Below, in pieces: positions 1 through 11,841 of a stretch of 64,000 nucleotides of DNA. A program made the translations under genes and the position numbers. Under the pieces are notes generated by a model. The model was not told the origin of the DNA. It saw only the letters and a list, made by a program, of their open reading frames with translations, and made no database searches. Each line of letters starts with the position of its first letter. Positions within the stretch are counted from its first letter, which is position 1. The DNA is from Membranipora membranacea (lineage: Eukaryota > Bryozoa > Gymnolaemata > Cheilostomatida > Membraniporidae), in the NCBI GenBank assembly GCA_914767715.1, contig OU612068.1, positions 19,344,001 to 19,408,000 of the forward strand. Direction: 5' to 3'.

Positions 1-3000
1 CTGTTTGTGGTATCTTTCGTTGTCACTATTGTGGTTAGCCTGCTAACTAAGCCCATTGACCCAAGAAAGGTGAGTTTGATTGCTGCACTGTCAATCGCAT
101 TTGATAACTTCTCTAAATAGGCCAGAAGCAGCCTAGCTCTAAGTGCTCTAAAAAAAAATGGCACGGACAATTTTTGATGGCAGGAAAAAAACAAGTGTTT
201 CTAGGGTAAGAAAGTGTGCTGAATCCAAAAATGAGGGTGTACCCGGTTGTAGCGGTCATCGTCAGCGGCAGCGTGGCAGTATATGGCAGCATATCACAAA
301 TTTTCAATAAATCGCATTTAGTTAGTAAAGATTGTAGTGTTTATCACAGCCAACAGAGAACAAGAATATATCTGTTTCTAGGGTAAAAAAGTGTGCTGAA
401 TCCAAAAATGAGGGTGTACCCGGTTGTATTGGTCATTGTCAGCGGCAGGGCCGCAGCATATGCCATTTCTTTTACAAATTCTCATTTAGCTAGTTAAAAT
501 TGTAGTGTTTGATACAGTCAACGGTCAACAGAGAACAAGAATAATATGTTTCTAGAGTAAAAAAGTGTGCTGAATCCAAAAATGAGGGTGTACCTGGTTG
601 TAGGGGTCATCATCAGCGACAGCGTGGCAGCATGTCCCAAAATTTTCAACCAAGCGCTTTTAGTTAGTGAATATTTTAGTGTTTGATACAGCCAACAGAG
701 AACAAGAATATATCTGTTTCTAGGGTAAAAAAGGGTGCTGAATTAAAAAATGAGGGTGTACCCAGTTTTATCAGTCATTGTCAGCGGCAGCGTGGGAGCA
801 AATCCGACTTTTTTTACAAATTCGCTTCTACTTAGTGAAAATTGTGGCATTTGATACAGTCAACAGTCAACAGAGAACAAGATTAATATGTTTCTAGTGT
901 AAAAAAGTGTGCTGAATCCAAAAAATTAGGGTGTACCTGGTTGTAGGGGTCATCATCAGCGGCAGCGTGGCAGTATATGGCAGCATGTCCCAAAATTTTC
1001 AACCAAGCGCTTTTAGTTAGTGAATATTTTATGTGTTTGATACAGCCAACAGAGAACAAGAATATATCTGTTTCTAGGGTAGAAAAGGGTGCTGAATTCA
1101 AAAATGAGGGTTTACCCAGTTGTATCAGTCATTGTCAGCGGCAGCGTGGGAGCAAATCCGACTTTTTTTTACAAATTCACTTCTACTAAGTGAAAATTGT
1201 GGCATTTGATACAGTCAACGGTCAACAGAGAACAAGATTAATATGTTTCTAGTGTAAAAAAGTGTGCTGAATCCAAAAATGAGGGTGTTCCCGGTTATAG
1301 TGGTCATCATCAGCGGCAGCGTGGCAGTATATGACAGCATATCCCAAATTATTCAATAAAGAGCTTTAAGTTAGTGAATATTTTAGTGTTCGATACAGCC
1401 AACAGAGAACGAGAATATAAATGTTTCTAGGGTAAAAAAGGGTGCTGAATTAACAAATAAGGGTGTACCCGGTTGTATCAGTCATTGTCAGCGGCAGCGT
1501 CTCACAAATTTTTCACAAAATCTCTTTTAGTTAGTGAAAATTGTAGTATTTTTTGTTACAGTCAACAAGAACTTTTATTATTTGGTCACTCATTTTCCTC
1601 ATCCTCATCATCCTCGTCTTCGCCAGCCTCCTCCTCCTCATCAAGACTACTCTCTGAAAGCTGTATTTGCAGCTTGCTTCAAAGCAAGTGCTGTTTCGAG
1701 CCTAATAATTGAGTCATAGCTGCAAGAATGACCAACTCCATGAATAAGTTTGGCTAGCAATTTAGACCCAGTCATATGCCTCACTGTTAGGCCGATGGCT
1801 AAAGACTTTGGAGTAACAGCAGCACCTTTGGAGCTTAGCTGTACAATGTCTTGGGCTAAGCTGAGAATTTTTAGGCGAACAGAGGTTCCAAATTATAGTA
1901 GGTGTTCCAGTCACAGACCACATCAGCATGACCTGTCATCATAGCTAGAAAATTAAATAGTGGTGGCGGAACAAATTCGACACAGGCCTCAGCGTTAAGG
2001 TTGTCTGCAGTAGGTGGCCAGGGGATCTCAACTTTTTTGGTTTGATCTATATACAAACGGAGTGAAATTGCTGCCTGATTGAGTTGATATTGATTGGATT
2101 GGGTTACACTATTGAAAGGGATTTCCTCATCACATGAGCTGGCAGTGTCGACCTCGCTCAAGAGGCTGGATGTGTTTGTGAGTACTGATGTACCAGTCAC
2201 TAAATCAGTCAAAACTGCGTTGCTGCTTGTCACTATATCACCATGAGAGGGATCAGAGGCTTGATGAAAACTAAGGCGGCCTTTAAACTCTCTCTTCAGG
2301 CGGTAGACAAAAGCTTTTTGGCTGTAAAAAGATGATATTTTTGTCTTAAAGCACAATACATGTAAGTCCGAGGAAGAAAAAGATTTTGACATAACTTTTC
2401 ATATTTTTTTAATTAATCCTAATCTAACAAGGCCAAAGTTTGATCAATGCATTTGAGTGTTCTCAAAACCGCATGTTGATAATGCTTGCACAATGCAACT
2501 TCAACCTGGGAACCCCAGTCTCGCAAGATTTTATCGCCCTGATCTCACTGGGAATTCCAGGAAATTGCATTGTGGGATACTAGTATATATAAATATAAAG
2601 CATAGTCTTACCTGGTCTCATCCTCTCTGTTATCTCTACGTAGTTTATTATATAAGCCAAGTAAATCAGATACAGTGTAAGAACCCTTCTCGCGCTCTAT
2701 CTTTGAGCTAACCAGGTCCTCAAGTTGTCGCCATGATGCAGATCTCACAAAGCGAGCGATTTAGATCTAAAACAATTGGTATAACAATTTTACAGCACTT
2801 CATATGAACTCATCTCTACGCCCAAGTGAACTTGTTAACAATTTTCAAAGAGGGACAGCATAGGAATGTAACACACATAATGTTGAGCCAGACAAATGAC
2901 AATGATAAGTGGCAAACAGATTTTATAGTTTTTACCTGAGCTGGTTCGTAACAGTTGCGATATAATTCTTGTGGCATGCACGATGATATCTCATTTCAAT

Positions 3001-5488
3001 TAATCAACAATTCAACCCTACAGAGTCTGCAGAAGGCAGAATAAAACCTGAGATTATGATGTAGCAGTTTATTGTACTTACCAGCATCTAAAGTCTCAGC
3101 TCTAGAGGTCGGTAGTTTCTTGCGGTTTTTGTACTTCTCCTTATTACATATGACACAGGTAGAAGAGAATGTCTGAGGCTTACTAGTACTCGGTTCTGAA
3201 GACCTGAGTTTCTTTGGGCTCGGCAAATTGGCTCCATCCTCATTCTTAAAAACAGGAAATTATTAGAGCAGGGTTAATGAGTAGCAATTACAAGGGTCAA
3301 TCGATCAAGACTGAAAAAAATTGAAGGCATCTCAGATTTTCCAACTATGATTTAATTCAGTGTTGCGATCATTCTGTGATAAATAATAGAGTTCTATCAA
3401 GGAGTAAAAGTCTTTTACTCCTTGATAGAACTCTCTTATTTATCACAGAATGATCTTCTTGGCCCAAACACTATCTCTGACTGAGAGCAACGTCACACAA
3501 AGTCTCATATCGGTTCAAACAAAGCAACACAAGGTGGTCTTCCATACAGCACCGTGGTCATCAATTAATACCTTGAGAGTAAATCCTGAATCATGAGCAT
3601 GTTCTATACATACCTTTCTCTTCATGGCACTTTCCTTGGCTCTTTCTAGCTTGGATTTAGAAAATCTGAACATACAAAGACGATGGTATTTATAGGTACT
3701 ACATTCATCCATTGTCATAGTAATCAATAGATTTTTGGCAATGAAGCATTCCGGCTCTTTCCCAGTTTTCACCCACTCTTTAGCCACATATTTGAGTTCA
3801 GCAAGCTTTGAGGCTGACAAAAAAACACTCTCGGCTGCTTCATCTACTTTCTCGTAGTGAATAATACACTCCATAATGTTAGTCAAAGTGATACACTGTC
3901 ATTTTGTTAGACATGTTCATGCTTCCTTGTATTATGTCATCTGCTAAAGCATGAGAGTTAAATTTAACAAAGGCTGGGCGTAAGTCAATAGCACCGTACA
4001 AAGATGCATTATTAATATTTGCTATGTCAATGCCAATTTCAAGTTGACACGATTGAGTATTTTATAAATAGATTTCTTTATTTTCACAATGATGATTGGT
4101 CCTCTATACAAGTAGGTCAGCTTGAGGATTTATGTTCTCTTCATTTAAATTGAAAACGAATTGCCATTTATTTTCAAAATATGACCACTACAACTGGGTA
4201 CACCCGGTGAATTTTACAGAACATATATTGATGTAGTATAAAAAGTGATCAGAATCTTGCCATCAAATATTGTCCGTGCCATAACAACTTAGGCTATAGC
4301 TGCTTCTGGCCTAAAAGGAGTAATTTATTTGCTGGAGGAAATGTTTCTTTGTACAGACTTGAAATTTGTGTCTTGTTAACAGATTTGGTGCTAGCTTACG
4401 TTAAGTCACCCTCAAACTAGTTGAAGAAATATCTAGCTAATATTTATTTTTCTTGTTGGGTGAAAACTTGTAATTGTGACTGGTAATTGATCTGACTTGA
4501 CCGCCTTTCTTGCTGTCACTCCTGGTCCTATATAAAATGGTCCTATATAATGTACAATATAATATAATTGATCATAGAAAAATTTGATCTTAATAAGACA
4601 ACTTGTGTCTCTCCTCGACTGCAGTATAGAAATACAATGAAGCACATATTATCTCCGAGCAAGGCCTCCTTATAAAGGAAATCCAACCATTTTGCTACAC
4701 TCGTTAGCTCATTAGCATCTTTGATTTTATGTAGCTGCGTAGACTGACATACATGTCAAGATATGAGAAAGGTGATAGATTAGATATCGATGCTGATGAT
4801 GATGTTCCGAGTCATCTTGAGATGTTCAACAGTGAGGGCAACAACCTTCAATCTGACTCAGGAAAGAATGGCTTCACAAGCACTGACACCATGGCTGCCT
4901 CAAATGCTCAACTAACAAACGGTGAAGCAAAACTTGAAGCTGAGCCGGAAGAAGGTAAGTATCCCCTTCCCAGCAACTAAGTTTGTTGTCTATTTCTGAT
5001 CCCAAGATATAACTCAAATGCTGTCAAGCGAGATGGTTGATTTGGGCCTGTAAATCTGAAGGAATTGTAACGATGTCACTTCATCACTCTTATGGACTAA
5101 ACTAGCCTATGCTGGAACTGGCTTTGATTCACTGTTGGTGATGCACCCAAAAAATATTCATATTTGATTGATTCAATAACATAGTTCATGTATGTGAGAA
5201 GTGTACGCCACAAAAATACCTGATTGTAATAATGGAGATTTTCAGAATTGCAATGCCTGACTTTGTGAATATTTGCTGTTGATAGCTCTACCATGGTACA
5301 GGACTGCCCTTAACTGGATATGTGGTATAGAGAAGCAGGACGAGCCCGAGCTCACTGATGAAGAGATGGCGGAGATGGAAGCAAAGAATTTATCTATAGA
5401 TGAGTCCAGAGCATGGAATTTGATCAACAATGTCAACGCTCTAATTCTCATCCTGCTAACTGTCTTTATCTGGGCTTTCTTTGCTTAA
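1..5488 (+). CDS. Sodium/glucose cotransporter family (SLC5/SGLT), C-terminal exons (partial, 5' end off window)
   Basis: Three exons join in frame: 1-69 (phase 0, donor AAG|GTGAGT), 4735-4954 (phase 0 in, phase 1 out, donor G|GTAAGT) and 5286-5488, ending in TAA. The first gives a membrane segment closing with SLLTKPIDPRK, the hallmark that follows a late helix in SGLT proteins. The second starts LRRLTYMSRYEKGDRLD, matching the family's charged cytosolic loop, and continues into an acidic, Ser/Asn-rich stretch. The third carries WYRTALNWICGIE and a terminal helix NNVNALILILLTVFIWAFFA, the position of the family's last transmembrane helix at the extreme C-terminus. The family couples Na+ entry to sugar or other solute uptake at the plasma membrane. 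The substrate cannot be told from this part. The first visible intron hosts a large transposon; the gene ends tail-to-tail with the next one. Confidence 0.93.
205..1560 (+). repeat. Tandem array, about 8 copies of a ~175 bp unit, partly arranged as ~350 bp dimers
   Basis: The marker GTGCTGAAT recurs near 213, 391, 565, 733, 907, 1087, 1262 and 1439, so the spacing is 168-180. Each unit carries AAAATGAGGGTGTACC, GTCAGCGGCAGCGTGG, TTAGTTAGTGAA, CAACAGAGAACAAGA and TTTCTAG. From about 565 on, GTGTGCTGAATCC copies alternate with GGGTGCTGAATT copies, giving a higher-order period near 350. The array lies just inside the left end of the transposon. Confidence 0.9.
1871..3886 (-). CDS. Transposon-borne gene fragments inside the 118-4313 element
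   Basis: Three minus-strand open stretches lie in order. 3886-3515 reads toward MDECSTYKYHRLCMFRFS and ends at a good donor (AAG|GTATGT near 3616). 3226-2996 has an upstream acceptor (TTTAAG|AATGAGGATG), a Cys pair CVIC and the donor GCTG|GTAAGTAC near 3080. 2392-1871 (173 codons) ends with WNTYYNLEPLFA and a stop, and includes PWPPTADNLN and VPPPLFNFLAMMTG. I cannot name the family with certainty. The Cys pair, the YHRLC motif and the WPPT stretch look like long uncharacterised transposon-associated proteins of invertebrates. No catalytic triad is visible, so it is probably decayed or only part of a longer gene. Confidence 0.4.
3367..3455. repeat. Near-perfect 89 bp hairpin
   Basis: Left arm GATCATTCTGTGATAAATAA plus GAGTTCTATCAAGGAGTAAA is mirrored by the right arm ending in ATCACAGAATGATC, with almost no loop. 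The centre contains the CAAGGAGT...ACTCCTTG motif of the micro-palindromes described below, but here the flanks are inverted rather than direct repeats. Confidence 0.85.
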
Positions 5489-5753
5489 ATTGAGATAACA
5501 ATGGAGCAGTTCAGGAATATTGCGATGAGGTCGATTTATATTTTCTTTCTAGTGTTTCATGCTGATCATTTTACTTCAAATGCATTTGTGTTCTAGCCAT
5601 ACTGCCATTCCACAAATTATTGTAAATTCTCATCACCTCGTAGATTTTTGTTTAGAATTTTAGTAGCTCAAAAATAATTGGCTGCTTATTTTCCACAATT
5701 TTCTATTTTCATGCGTATATTTTGACAGTTAAAAAGTAAGAGTAAGATCCATA

Positions 5754-5759
5754 AATAAA
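5754..5759 (+). terminator. Poly(A) signal AATAAA of the SGLT-like gene
   Basis: AATAAA lies about 270 bases after the SGLT stop in an AT-rich 3' region. It is the first canonical signal downstream. Assignment is by position only. Confidence 0.5.
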
Positions 5760-5993
5760 TTTGAGAAAATAAAAATTCAAATTCTACTGACCATCACAAT
5801 AAATTTAATTGCCTATCAAATAGGCAAAACATGCCATTTGAGATTTATCTTGAATACATGCAAGCCTCCAACATACAACAGTGAAAAAAAGGTTGGTCCA
5901 ACTTGCTTTTGGTTACTTTTGTAGACTACACATGAGTCCACTGTTGACTAGACTAGGTACTACACCCTGCTAGGCCGAAAAAAAAGGTTTCCC

Positions 5994-8875
5994 CTACATA
6001 ATGTTAATGAGTCTTCGTGGTTCTTTTCGCCGCCTCTTAGATTTTCGATGATTAGACTGCATTGAGATAATCTTATGCACTTTAATTATTGGTGTGAGAT
6101 ATTTCAAAGATGTCGGTGAACCAAGATTTTTGATTGGGTTTCTGTCATTTCTAAGCTGCTTTGGAGGCTGCCGACTGGTTTTCTTCACAGGGCAATCAAT
6201 AGCATACTCAATAGTATCCTCAATAGTATCCTCATTGGGAAGTTGGATAGGTTGAGATTGGTTTTCCTTGGTACAAAATTCCTGAAAATGGAACATTACA
6301 TTGATGTCAGTCAGGGGGGGTCTGTCAATGAAAGGCATATAGTCTTTCCAATAAAAATAACTAAAAAATCTAGCTAAACACTCTTTCAGTGAGTGAGCAA
6401 GACCTGCCAGGGTTCGCGTAACCAAATAGCTCACTCGTTGATAGAACCATATTCATTTTGAGTTGGAACAAATTTGTCTATTTGAAAATCAAATTAGCGT
6501 TAATTTTGAGCGAAATTATAGTGATAATTTGCTTTAAAAAGCATTACTCATTCTAATTGAAAGACTCTCCTGGTCACAGTTTAGGTCAGCTTTTCGTTAT
6601 AACCATCACTGCTAGAAAGCTTGACCACAGATAGCTCAATAGCTTACAACAAATTTGATATTCATACAAAAATATAAAATGGACAGTGCAGACAAGCCGT
6701 ATGAATGACTAACACCTGCGCTGTCGTAGTTTAAGTGCTCAAACGGTGCAAGATGCTGGTAGAGGCATTTCATTATCAACCACTTTCTCCCCTCCGTTTA
6801 AGTATATACCCATAAAGTGCCACAGTTATGGCCACCATGTAAAAGAGGATAACTCCAAACATTTCGTAAAAATTGAGATGGAGCTAGATAAAAAGACTGG
6901 TCAATGTCATACAAGAGAAAAAGGTAGTTATGATAGTTATGTAAAGGCAATCAAGACATATTGTTTCATATCCATCATACCGATATGGCATATGCTGACA
7001 AGTTCCCAGGATTGCTCAATTTTAACTTGGAATGACAATATATTTTTCCTTCAAAAATCTGGTAAGGTTGAGGAATTATATGGTTTACTACAATGTACTG
7101 TTTTGTGGCAGGTGTTGTCTAGCCAGCAATTTATTAGTTGTCTCACCACAAAGAAGGGGGCCATAACTGTGGCACTTTATGGGTATATACTTAAACGGAG
7201 GGGAGAAAGTGGTTGATAATGAATTGCCTCTACCAGCATCTTGCACCGTTTGAGCACTTAAACTAGCGCTGTAGTAGAAGTGTGAGCCACATCATTACCT
7301 CATTGAATCCAATGATGTTATTGTCTTCATCTGTTCCAAGGGGCATATAGTCATGATCCATCTGTACTTCAATTATATCAGCTACCGATCCATTTGATTC
7401 TGTGTGGTTGATAAACATACAAATTTCAAGTGTATCCCTAGATGTCTTAGAACTTGGACGGTCGTTTGTATACCATGACTAGGTCCTAGCCATGTTTTGG
7501 CAGGCTTCGTTTTTTTGACGTCCCCCCACCCCACAACAAAGTTTGTCAAGACAGGCTAGACCAAGGAGCTAAAGACTTTGACTCCTTGGCTAGACTATGT
7601 TCATTCTTTGAATACCAACTAACTGGTCTTGGTGATGACTATTTCAAATTGAAAATTTATACTACACAATAAAGCCCATTGAACCGTTACTACATATTTA
7701 TTGGCCACAAATGGCACTTAAAAGGTTGGCTCACCAATATCGGATATCTCGCAGTCTGACTGACCATCAGCTGGCAGTGGGTTGATAACTACAACACATG
7801 TGCCGATTCGTCTCCACAAGTGTCTAGAGGCTTTGTTAAGTCCACCTGAAAAAAGAACTCTGCGCCTCTCAGCTTTGTCAGAGGCCTTGAAAAAGTAATT
7901 ACGCTCAACATGCCGGTGACATTGTCGTTTCCTGTAGGCTGGGTGGACGCGTCCTGCGAATATATATATAGATACATTACAACAGAATATATGCTTAGGG
8001 TGTACAAGCCTTAACATTACCAACTCTCATCACAAATTGGTTGTGTGCCCTATCAAATATTTGAAAAGTGAATTTTGGGTTTGGTTTGTGAGGGGGTGTG
8101 TTGTGTTTTGGATATTGGGGCTTTAGTGCTACAGTTTTGGGCGCTGGCATTGCGGTTAATAGTTGCGCTGAAGAGTATAGGCAAGGAGTTGGACTCCAAT
8201 AAGACATTGAACATTTCAGTTTCATGAGATTTTTTGGTAGCAGCTAGTAGTGGAACTTATGGTAAGGCATAGCCAGATGCCCTTTGTCAGTAAACAATAT
8301 ATTGCTACCCAATGTATGGTGGCAACAGCCAAGTCCAATAATATATGCTCACCAGACACTGCTCGTAGTTTCCTAGTTTCCTCTTCTTCTGGAGATGACT
8401 GGGGGTTGCAAAGTCGTTCATAGTCCCTTATAATAGGGATTTGATGATTTTTCACTAACTCCTCGAGGTTGTTTGATATCCTTTTTCCTAGTGGCGAACA
8501 GACGTCAAAAACCATCAATGGATGCAACTGTTCTTTGTACAGATCTATTTCTCTCTTCGCAGATTTTGGGGTCCTATCAACACTCCTTTGCCATTCTAGC
8601 TTTCTACCTTGCTTAGGTGTCAACGGTGATAACATCGAGCAAGGAGTCTTTGGCGCCAAAGGTGATAACATAGAGCAGGGAGTCTTTGGTGTCCAAGGTT
8701 GGCCATTGTTTGGTTCTACAGGTTTCAAGTCAATATTGATAGTCAAAGGTCTTCCTTTTTTGGTCACGTAGCGTTCTTTGGATGGATGCAGTTGTAATAA
8801 TCTGACAAACTGTTCTTCCTGCATCATGGAGAGGCAAGAGGAAGCTGGTGTGTCTATTGATATCTTACATTTCTC
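5994..8875 (-). CDS. Unrecognised multi-exon basic protein (5' exons not resolved)
   Basis: Five exons are phase-consistent: 8875-8353 (phase 0 in, 1 out), 8167-8021 (1/1, acceptor after a strong pyrimidine tract), 7953-7735 (1/1), 7399-7299 (1/0) and 6281-5994 (phase 0, TAG stop). The first exon opens without an obligatory Met (EKCKISIDTPASS) and has a direct duplication of PKTPCSML-SPL (TPKTPCSMLSPLAPKTPCSML spacing), with SP/TP sites typical of proline-directed phosphorylation. Exons 2-3 give FTFQIFDRAHNQFVMRVG and HLWRRIGTCVVVINPLP, which could be a small beta-barrel, but I cannot prove an OB-fold. Exon 4 is acidic. The last exon is strongly basic with KSKRRRKEPRRL before the end, consistent with a nuclear protein. 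I do not recognise the family. A 539 bp terminal-repeat element sits in its last intron. Confidence 0.75.
6727..7265. mobile_element. 539 bp MITE with ~108 bp inverted repeats and 9 bp target duplication (Mutator-like)
   Basis: The left end TAGTTTAAGTGCTCAAACGG runs to GCCACAGTTATGGCC (6727-6835) and is repeated inverted at 7158-7265 with one or two differences. It is flanked by GCGCTGTCG (6718-6726) and GCGCTGTAG (7266-7274), a 9 bp duplication with one change. The interior has an uninterrupted 156-codon frame (6746-7216), much of it made by the terminal repeats; I do not regard it as a gene. The terminus is related to the hairpins at 49885 and 60246. Confidence 0.85.
7562..7588. mobile_element. 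Micro-palindrome insertion, CAAGGAG family, 7 bp duplication GCTAGAC
   Basis: A 27 bp insert starting CAAGGAGCTAAAG and ending GACTCCTTG is flanked by exact GCTAGAC copies (7555-7561, 7589-7595). Confidence 0.7.
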
Positions 8876-9399
8876 CTGCAGATTGAAATATGAACCGATT
8901 ACAAATGCAGATAAAATACATGAGCAAATGAAAGGAGAGCCATGCTCCTAACTGAATGAAAGCCAGATTTCATATTAAATTTCAAACATGATAATTTTTA
9001 TAGAGAAAACGCACCGATGTTCACATAACAAGTAAGTAAATAAAAATTAGATATAGTGTTGAGCTACACACTGCCATAGGAAATTCCATGTGTATTTACT
9101 TTGGAATGAAGATAGATGTAATTGTTTCCTGTGGGACCTAGACCCAGCTAGAATGACAATAATGCAGTTCAAATGTGTGACTTGACTTGATCACATAGGT
9201 GGTATACTATTCATGCGCCTGAATCCTGATCCAAGACTTTCATTCTGCTTTGCTTGTATAGTATTGTTATTGGGGCCATAACTGGGTATACTTGTGCCCA
9301 AAAATGGGAATGCACAAAGGAGTTTTACAGCAACCAAGCATCAGAAAGAAATTCATACAATTGATTGACTCTATCATTGTGGGATTGATTACTCAATTT

Positions 9400-11080
9400 G
9401 TTTCAGTTGAGAAGCCCAAAATGTGGTAGATGCAATCAGGCTGTTCATAACAAACCTAGTCATTGCTTGGGGTGTCAGTGCTTAAGACGATGTTTTCCTG
9501 GTCAGAGAAAAGCGTGCCCAGTTTGGCCACTTAGACACCTATGAGTGTACGGAGAAAACTGTGGTACTATCAAAACTTTGTCTCTTACGGATTTTTGGAT
9601 TTATTTATTAAGCCATTGTTGCAAATGTGTTGCGCATCATATGAAACAGTTGGTAGAGTACTCCTGAACAAAAAACAAAAACTAAAACACTTTATGACAA
9701 AAAACCATCCAACTCTGGTGGAACCATTCATAAAAATACGTGTTTATGCCTCTTGGTGGTTCTGACACGCACTTCAAACATCTGGCTTAGAGGCAGCAGC
9801 TACCAGGCTGTCTTTCAGCTATAGAATGGTGAGCTTATGGTTTTATCATACATTATTTTCAAAAAATGATTTCTTTAGAGGTTTAGAGGAGAGACTTTTC
9901 AGGTTCACTTGGCATGATTGATTTTGTTGTTTTCTTTTTTACTGCCACGTCGGTCTTTGATCATAGCAGTCACAATCTTTTTTCAAACTTCTCAAAGCAG
10001 CTTGCATATAGTGTTTAAAATACTTCATAACCATAGCATGTTCGGTTTGTTAGTCAGAAACTGTGCAGGACACATCAATGATCCGATGTTTAGATATGAC
10101 AATGAAAGCTCCTCTAATCGCCTGGCAGTGAATGGCAAGCATGCAAACCAATTGGCACTAGTTAGCAAGCGGACATGGGTATACGTGTCCAATGGATCTG
10201 TATCCTTGTCAGAAAATCATGTGAGGTGATTAATGGTTTTAGTTGCTGTCATCTAGTCAGTGTGTTGAATGGTAGACCCAAGGAGTGAAAGACTCCTTGG
10301 TTGACCAATCACAAGGCGAAGAGCTTGCATTAATTAGCCATGGTATCAGTTCCAGTGGTCTATGTCCTTAGCCTTGTTTAAGGCTGATTTGCGATCTGGA
10401 GCAAACATAACTCGGTATAGATGGATTTGGGATTACATGTCAATATGCCATGCTGTAGATATGATAGGCATTATCAGAGATCCTTGCCAAACTTTCCTTC
10501 ATTCATTCTCCTAAGAATTATCTTGGGTTGTTACAAATTCAACCCATCGATTGTTCGAAGAGCTGCAGCAGACCAAAAATTGGCTAAGGTGTGTACCATC
10601 TGCTTGTTCTTTAGAAAGGATACCTATATTTTAGGTTCTTGATGGTATTTGAAAGGCAAATTCGAGAGATCCAGCTCCTTCCAATTCACCAAAGTCTTAG
10701 ACCAGAAAGCACCACCTTACTCAGAGCTAGAACAGCTCTAGCAAGGTTTCTCAAGCTGTTCATCTTCACAGTTGCACCTGGATCCGCCGTCAGCTACCCT
10801 CTGCAGGAGCGCCTGTGTCATTAGTTGTCCCGAATGTAGTCAATTCAACCACTTAGGCATCGATCCCCCCCCATCGAAAAAACCAGCAGAAGTACTTTTG
10901 CAGATACCAGTGCATCTTCTTTGAAACCAAGAATGTGTGTTACGTGTCATCAGTTCTTGCTTTACAATGACAATGGAATTGTTCAAAATGCTGTCAACTT
11001 AGACTGGTATTTGTCTGGAGAGCAGGCAAGTTGGATTCACATGCGCTGTAATCAAGTTCTGTGGGGTTTTGCGAAGTAGG
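9400..11080 (+). pseudogene. Decayed Cys-rich coding remnants, origin unknown
   Basis: Several plus-strand stretches read like protein but are broken by stops and frame changes. About 9400-9540 gives CGRCNQAVHNKPSHCLGCQC and a further CFPGQRKACPVWP. About 10030-10229 gives RNCAGHINDPMFRYDNESSS onward. About 10815-11079 gives CVISCPECSQFNHLG, then after a C run at 10865-10872 a shifted frame with MCVTCHQFLLYNDNG and WIHMRCNQVLWGFAK before a stop. The repeated Cys pairs suggest zinc-binding segments of an old mobile element. No family can be named and an unrecognised multi-exon gene is not excluded. Confidence 0.3.
10279..10299. mobile_element. Micro-palindrome insertion, CAAGGAG family
   Basis: The 21 bp insert CAAGGAGTGAAAGACTCCTTG (written here as arms CAAGGAGT and ACTCCTTG around a 5-base centre) is flanked by GTAGACC (10272-10278) and GTTGACC (10300-10306), six of seven matching. 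Confidence 0.65.
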
Positions 11081-11348
11081 GTATATATCACCGATTCGGT
11101 GATATATCAAACTGGACAACATTGAAATTGGGTGGAAATCACAACTGCTAAGATGCTCTGCTAACAGCGCACAATTAGGCTACAACCAAACCGTTCTGAG
11201 ACATGAAGGAGAATACGGAGCACAGTTTCGGTACTAAATCACATTTATATATTATTCACAAACCATTCATTACCTCAATTGTATCGTGAAAGATGAGAGA
11301 CGCGCTTTTGATGATGTGCATAAATAAAAAATGTTATATTTGTTACTC

Positions 11349-11362
11349 CAATGAGTTCATTG
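11349..11362. mobile_element. Micro-palindrome insertion, CAATGA family (shortest, weak duplication)
   Basis: CAATGAGTTCATTG, 14 bp, lies between GTTACTC (11342-11348) and GTAACTT (11363-11369); five of seven flanking bases match. Confidence 0.4.
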
Positions 11363-11418
11363 GTAACTTCTTGCTCTAGACTTATCTCCTAAAGAGTAAT
11401 ATTACTCCTTGCTCCAAC

Positions 11419-11455
11419 CAATGAACTGATGGACCAATGAAGAGGGGGTTCATTG
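11419..11455. mobile_element. Micro-palindrome insertion, CAATGAACT family
   Basis: A 37 bp insert beginning CAATGAACTGATGG and ending GGGTTCATTG is flanked by CTCCAAC (11412-11418) and CTTCAAC (11456-11462), six of seven matching. Confidence 0.6.
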
Positions 11456-11841
11456 CTTCAACAACATGAAAATGAAGAATTTGGAAGACCTTCAGGCTTC
11501 ATTAGTTTATTGAATGTTATATATGGACCATTACAAAATAAAGTGCAGTTCTAAATGAGCAATGAAAACCGTCGCTGGCGACGGGTGTTGTATGAATGGC
11601 AGCATTGTTGTTAAATACAATACAGCATTGTTATAATACAGCCAATATCGTTAGAAATCCTTTGTTGGATCAGACTTAGTACCTCAACTACCCTCTATTA
11701 TGAATCTTTCATAAAACTGGCTATTGGCCTTTTAGAACTGGACTGTTTCTGTAATGACTGGATATTCTTTTGCCTGTTCATGTTTGGTCTATAAGAAGCA
11801 GTAAAAATTTTACACTTTGAACCACTTGGAACTCTCCTCAC

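Larger units (their letters stand above)
118..4313. mobile_element. 4.2 kb DNA transposon with terminal inverted repeats and subterminal tandem array
   Basis: The ends are inverted copies: TAGGCCAGAAGCAGC at 118-132 matches the complement of the right end at 4299-4313, and a second block TGGCACGGACAAT (about 159-171) recurs inverted near 4269-4281. The tandem-repeat core GGGTGTACCC-GTTGTAG of the left side also occurs once inverted near the right end (about 4180-4205), which ties the array to the element. Inside, the minus strand carries three open stretches with splice-like ends (3515-3886, 2996-3226, 1871-2392). No clear target duplication was found. It sits in an SGLT intron and is probably an old or non-autonomous copy. 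Confidence 0.75.

Noticed and set aside
205-1560. CRISPR-like array
   Set aside because: The units are ~175 bp and homologous over their whole length, with no unique spacers, in an animal intron.
6746-7216. 156-codon open frame
   Set aside because: It lies wholly inside a terminal-repeat element, and both its ends are made by the inverted repeats; no family resemblance.
11085-11118. TATATATCACCGATTCGGTGATATATC palindrome (arms GTATATATCACCGA)
   Set aside because: Flanks are both palindromic and AT-repeat-like, so direct duplication cannot be told from the palindrome itself.
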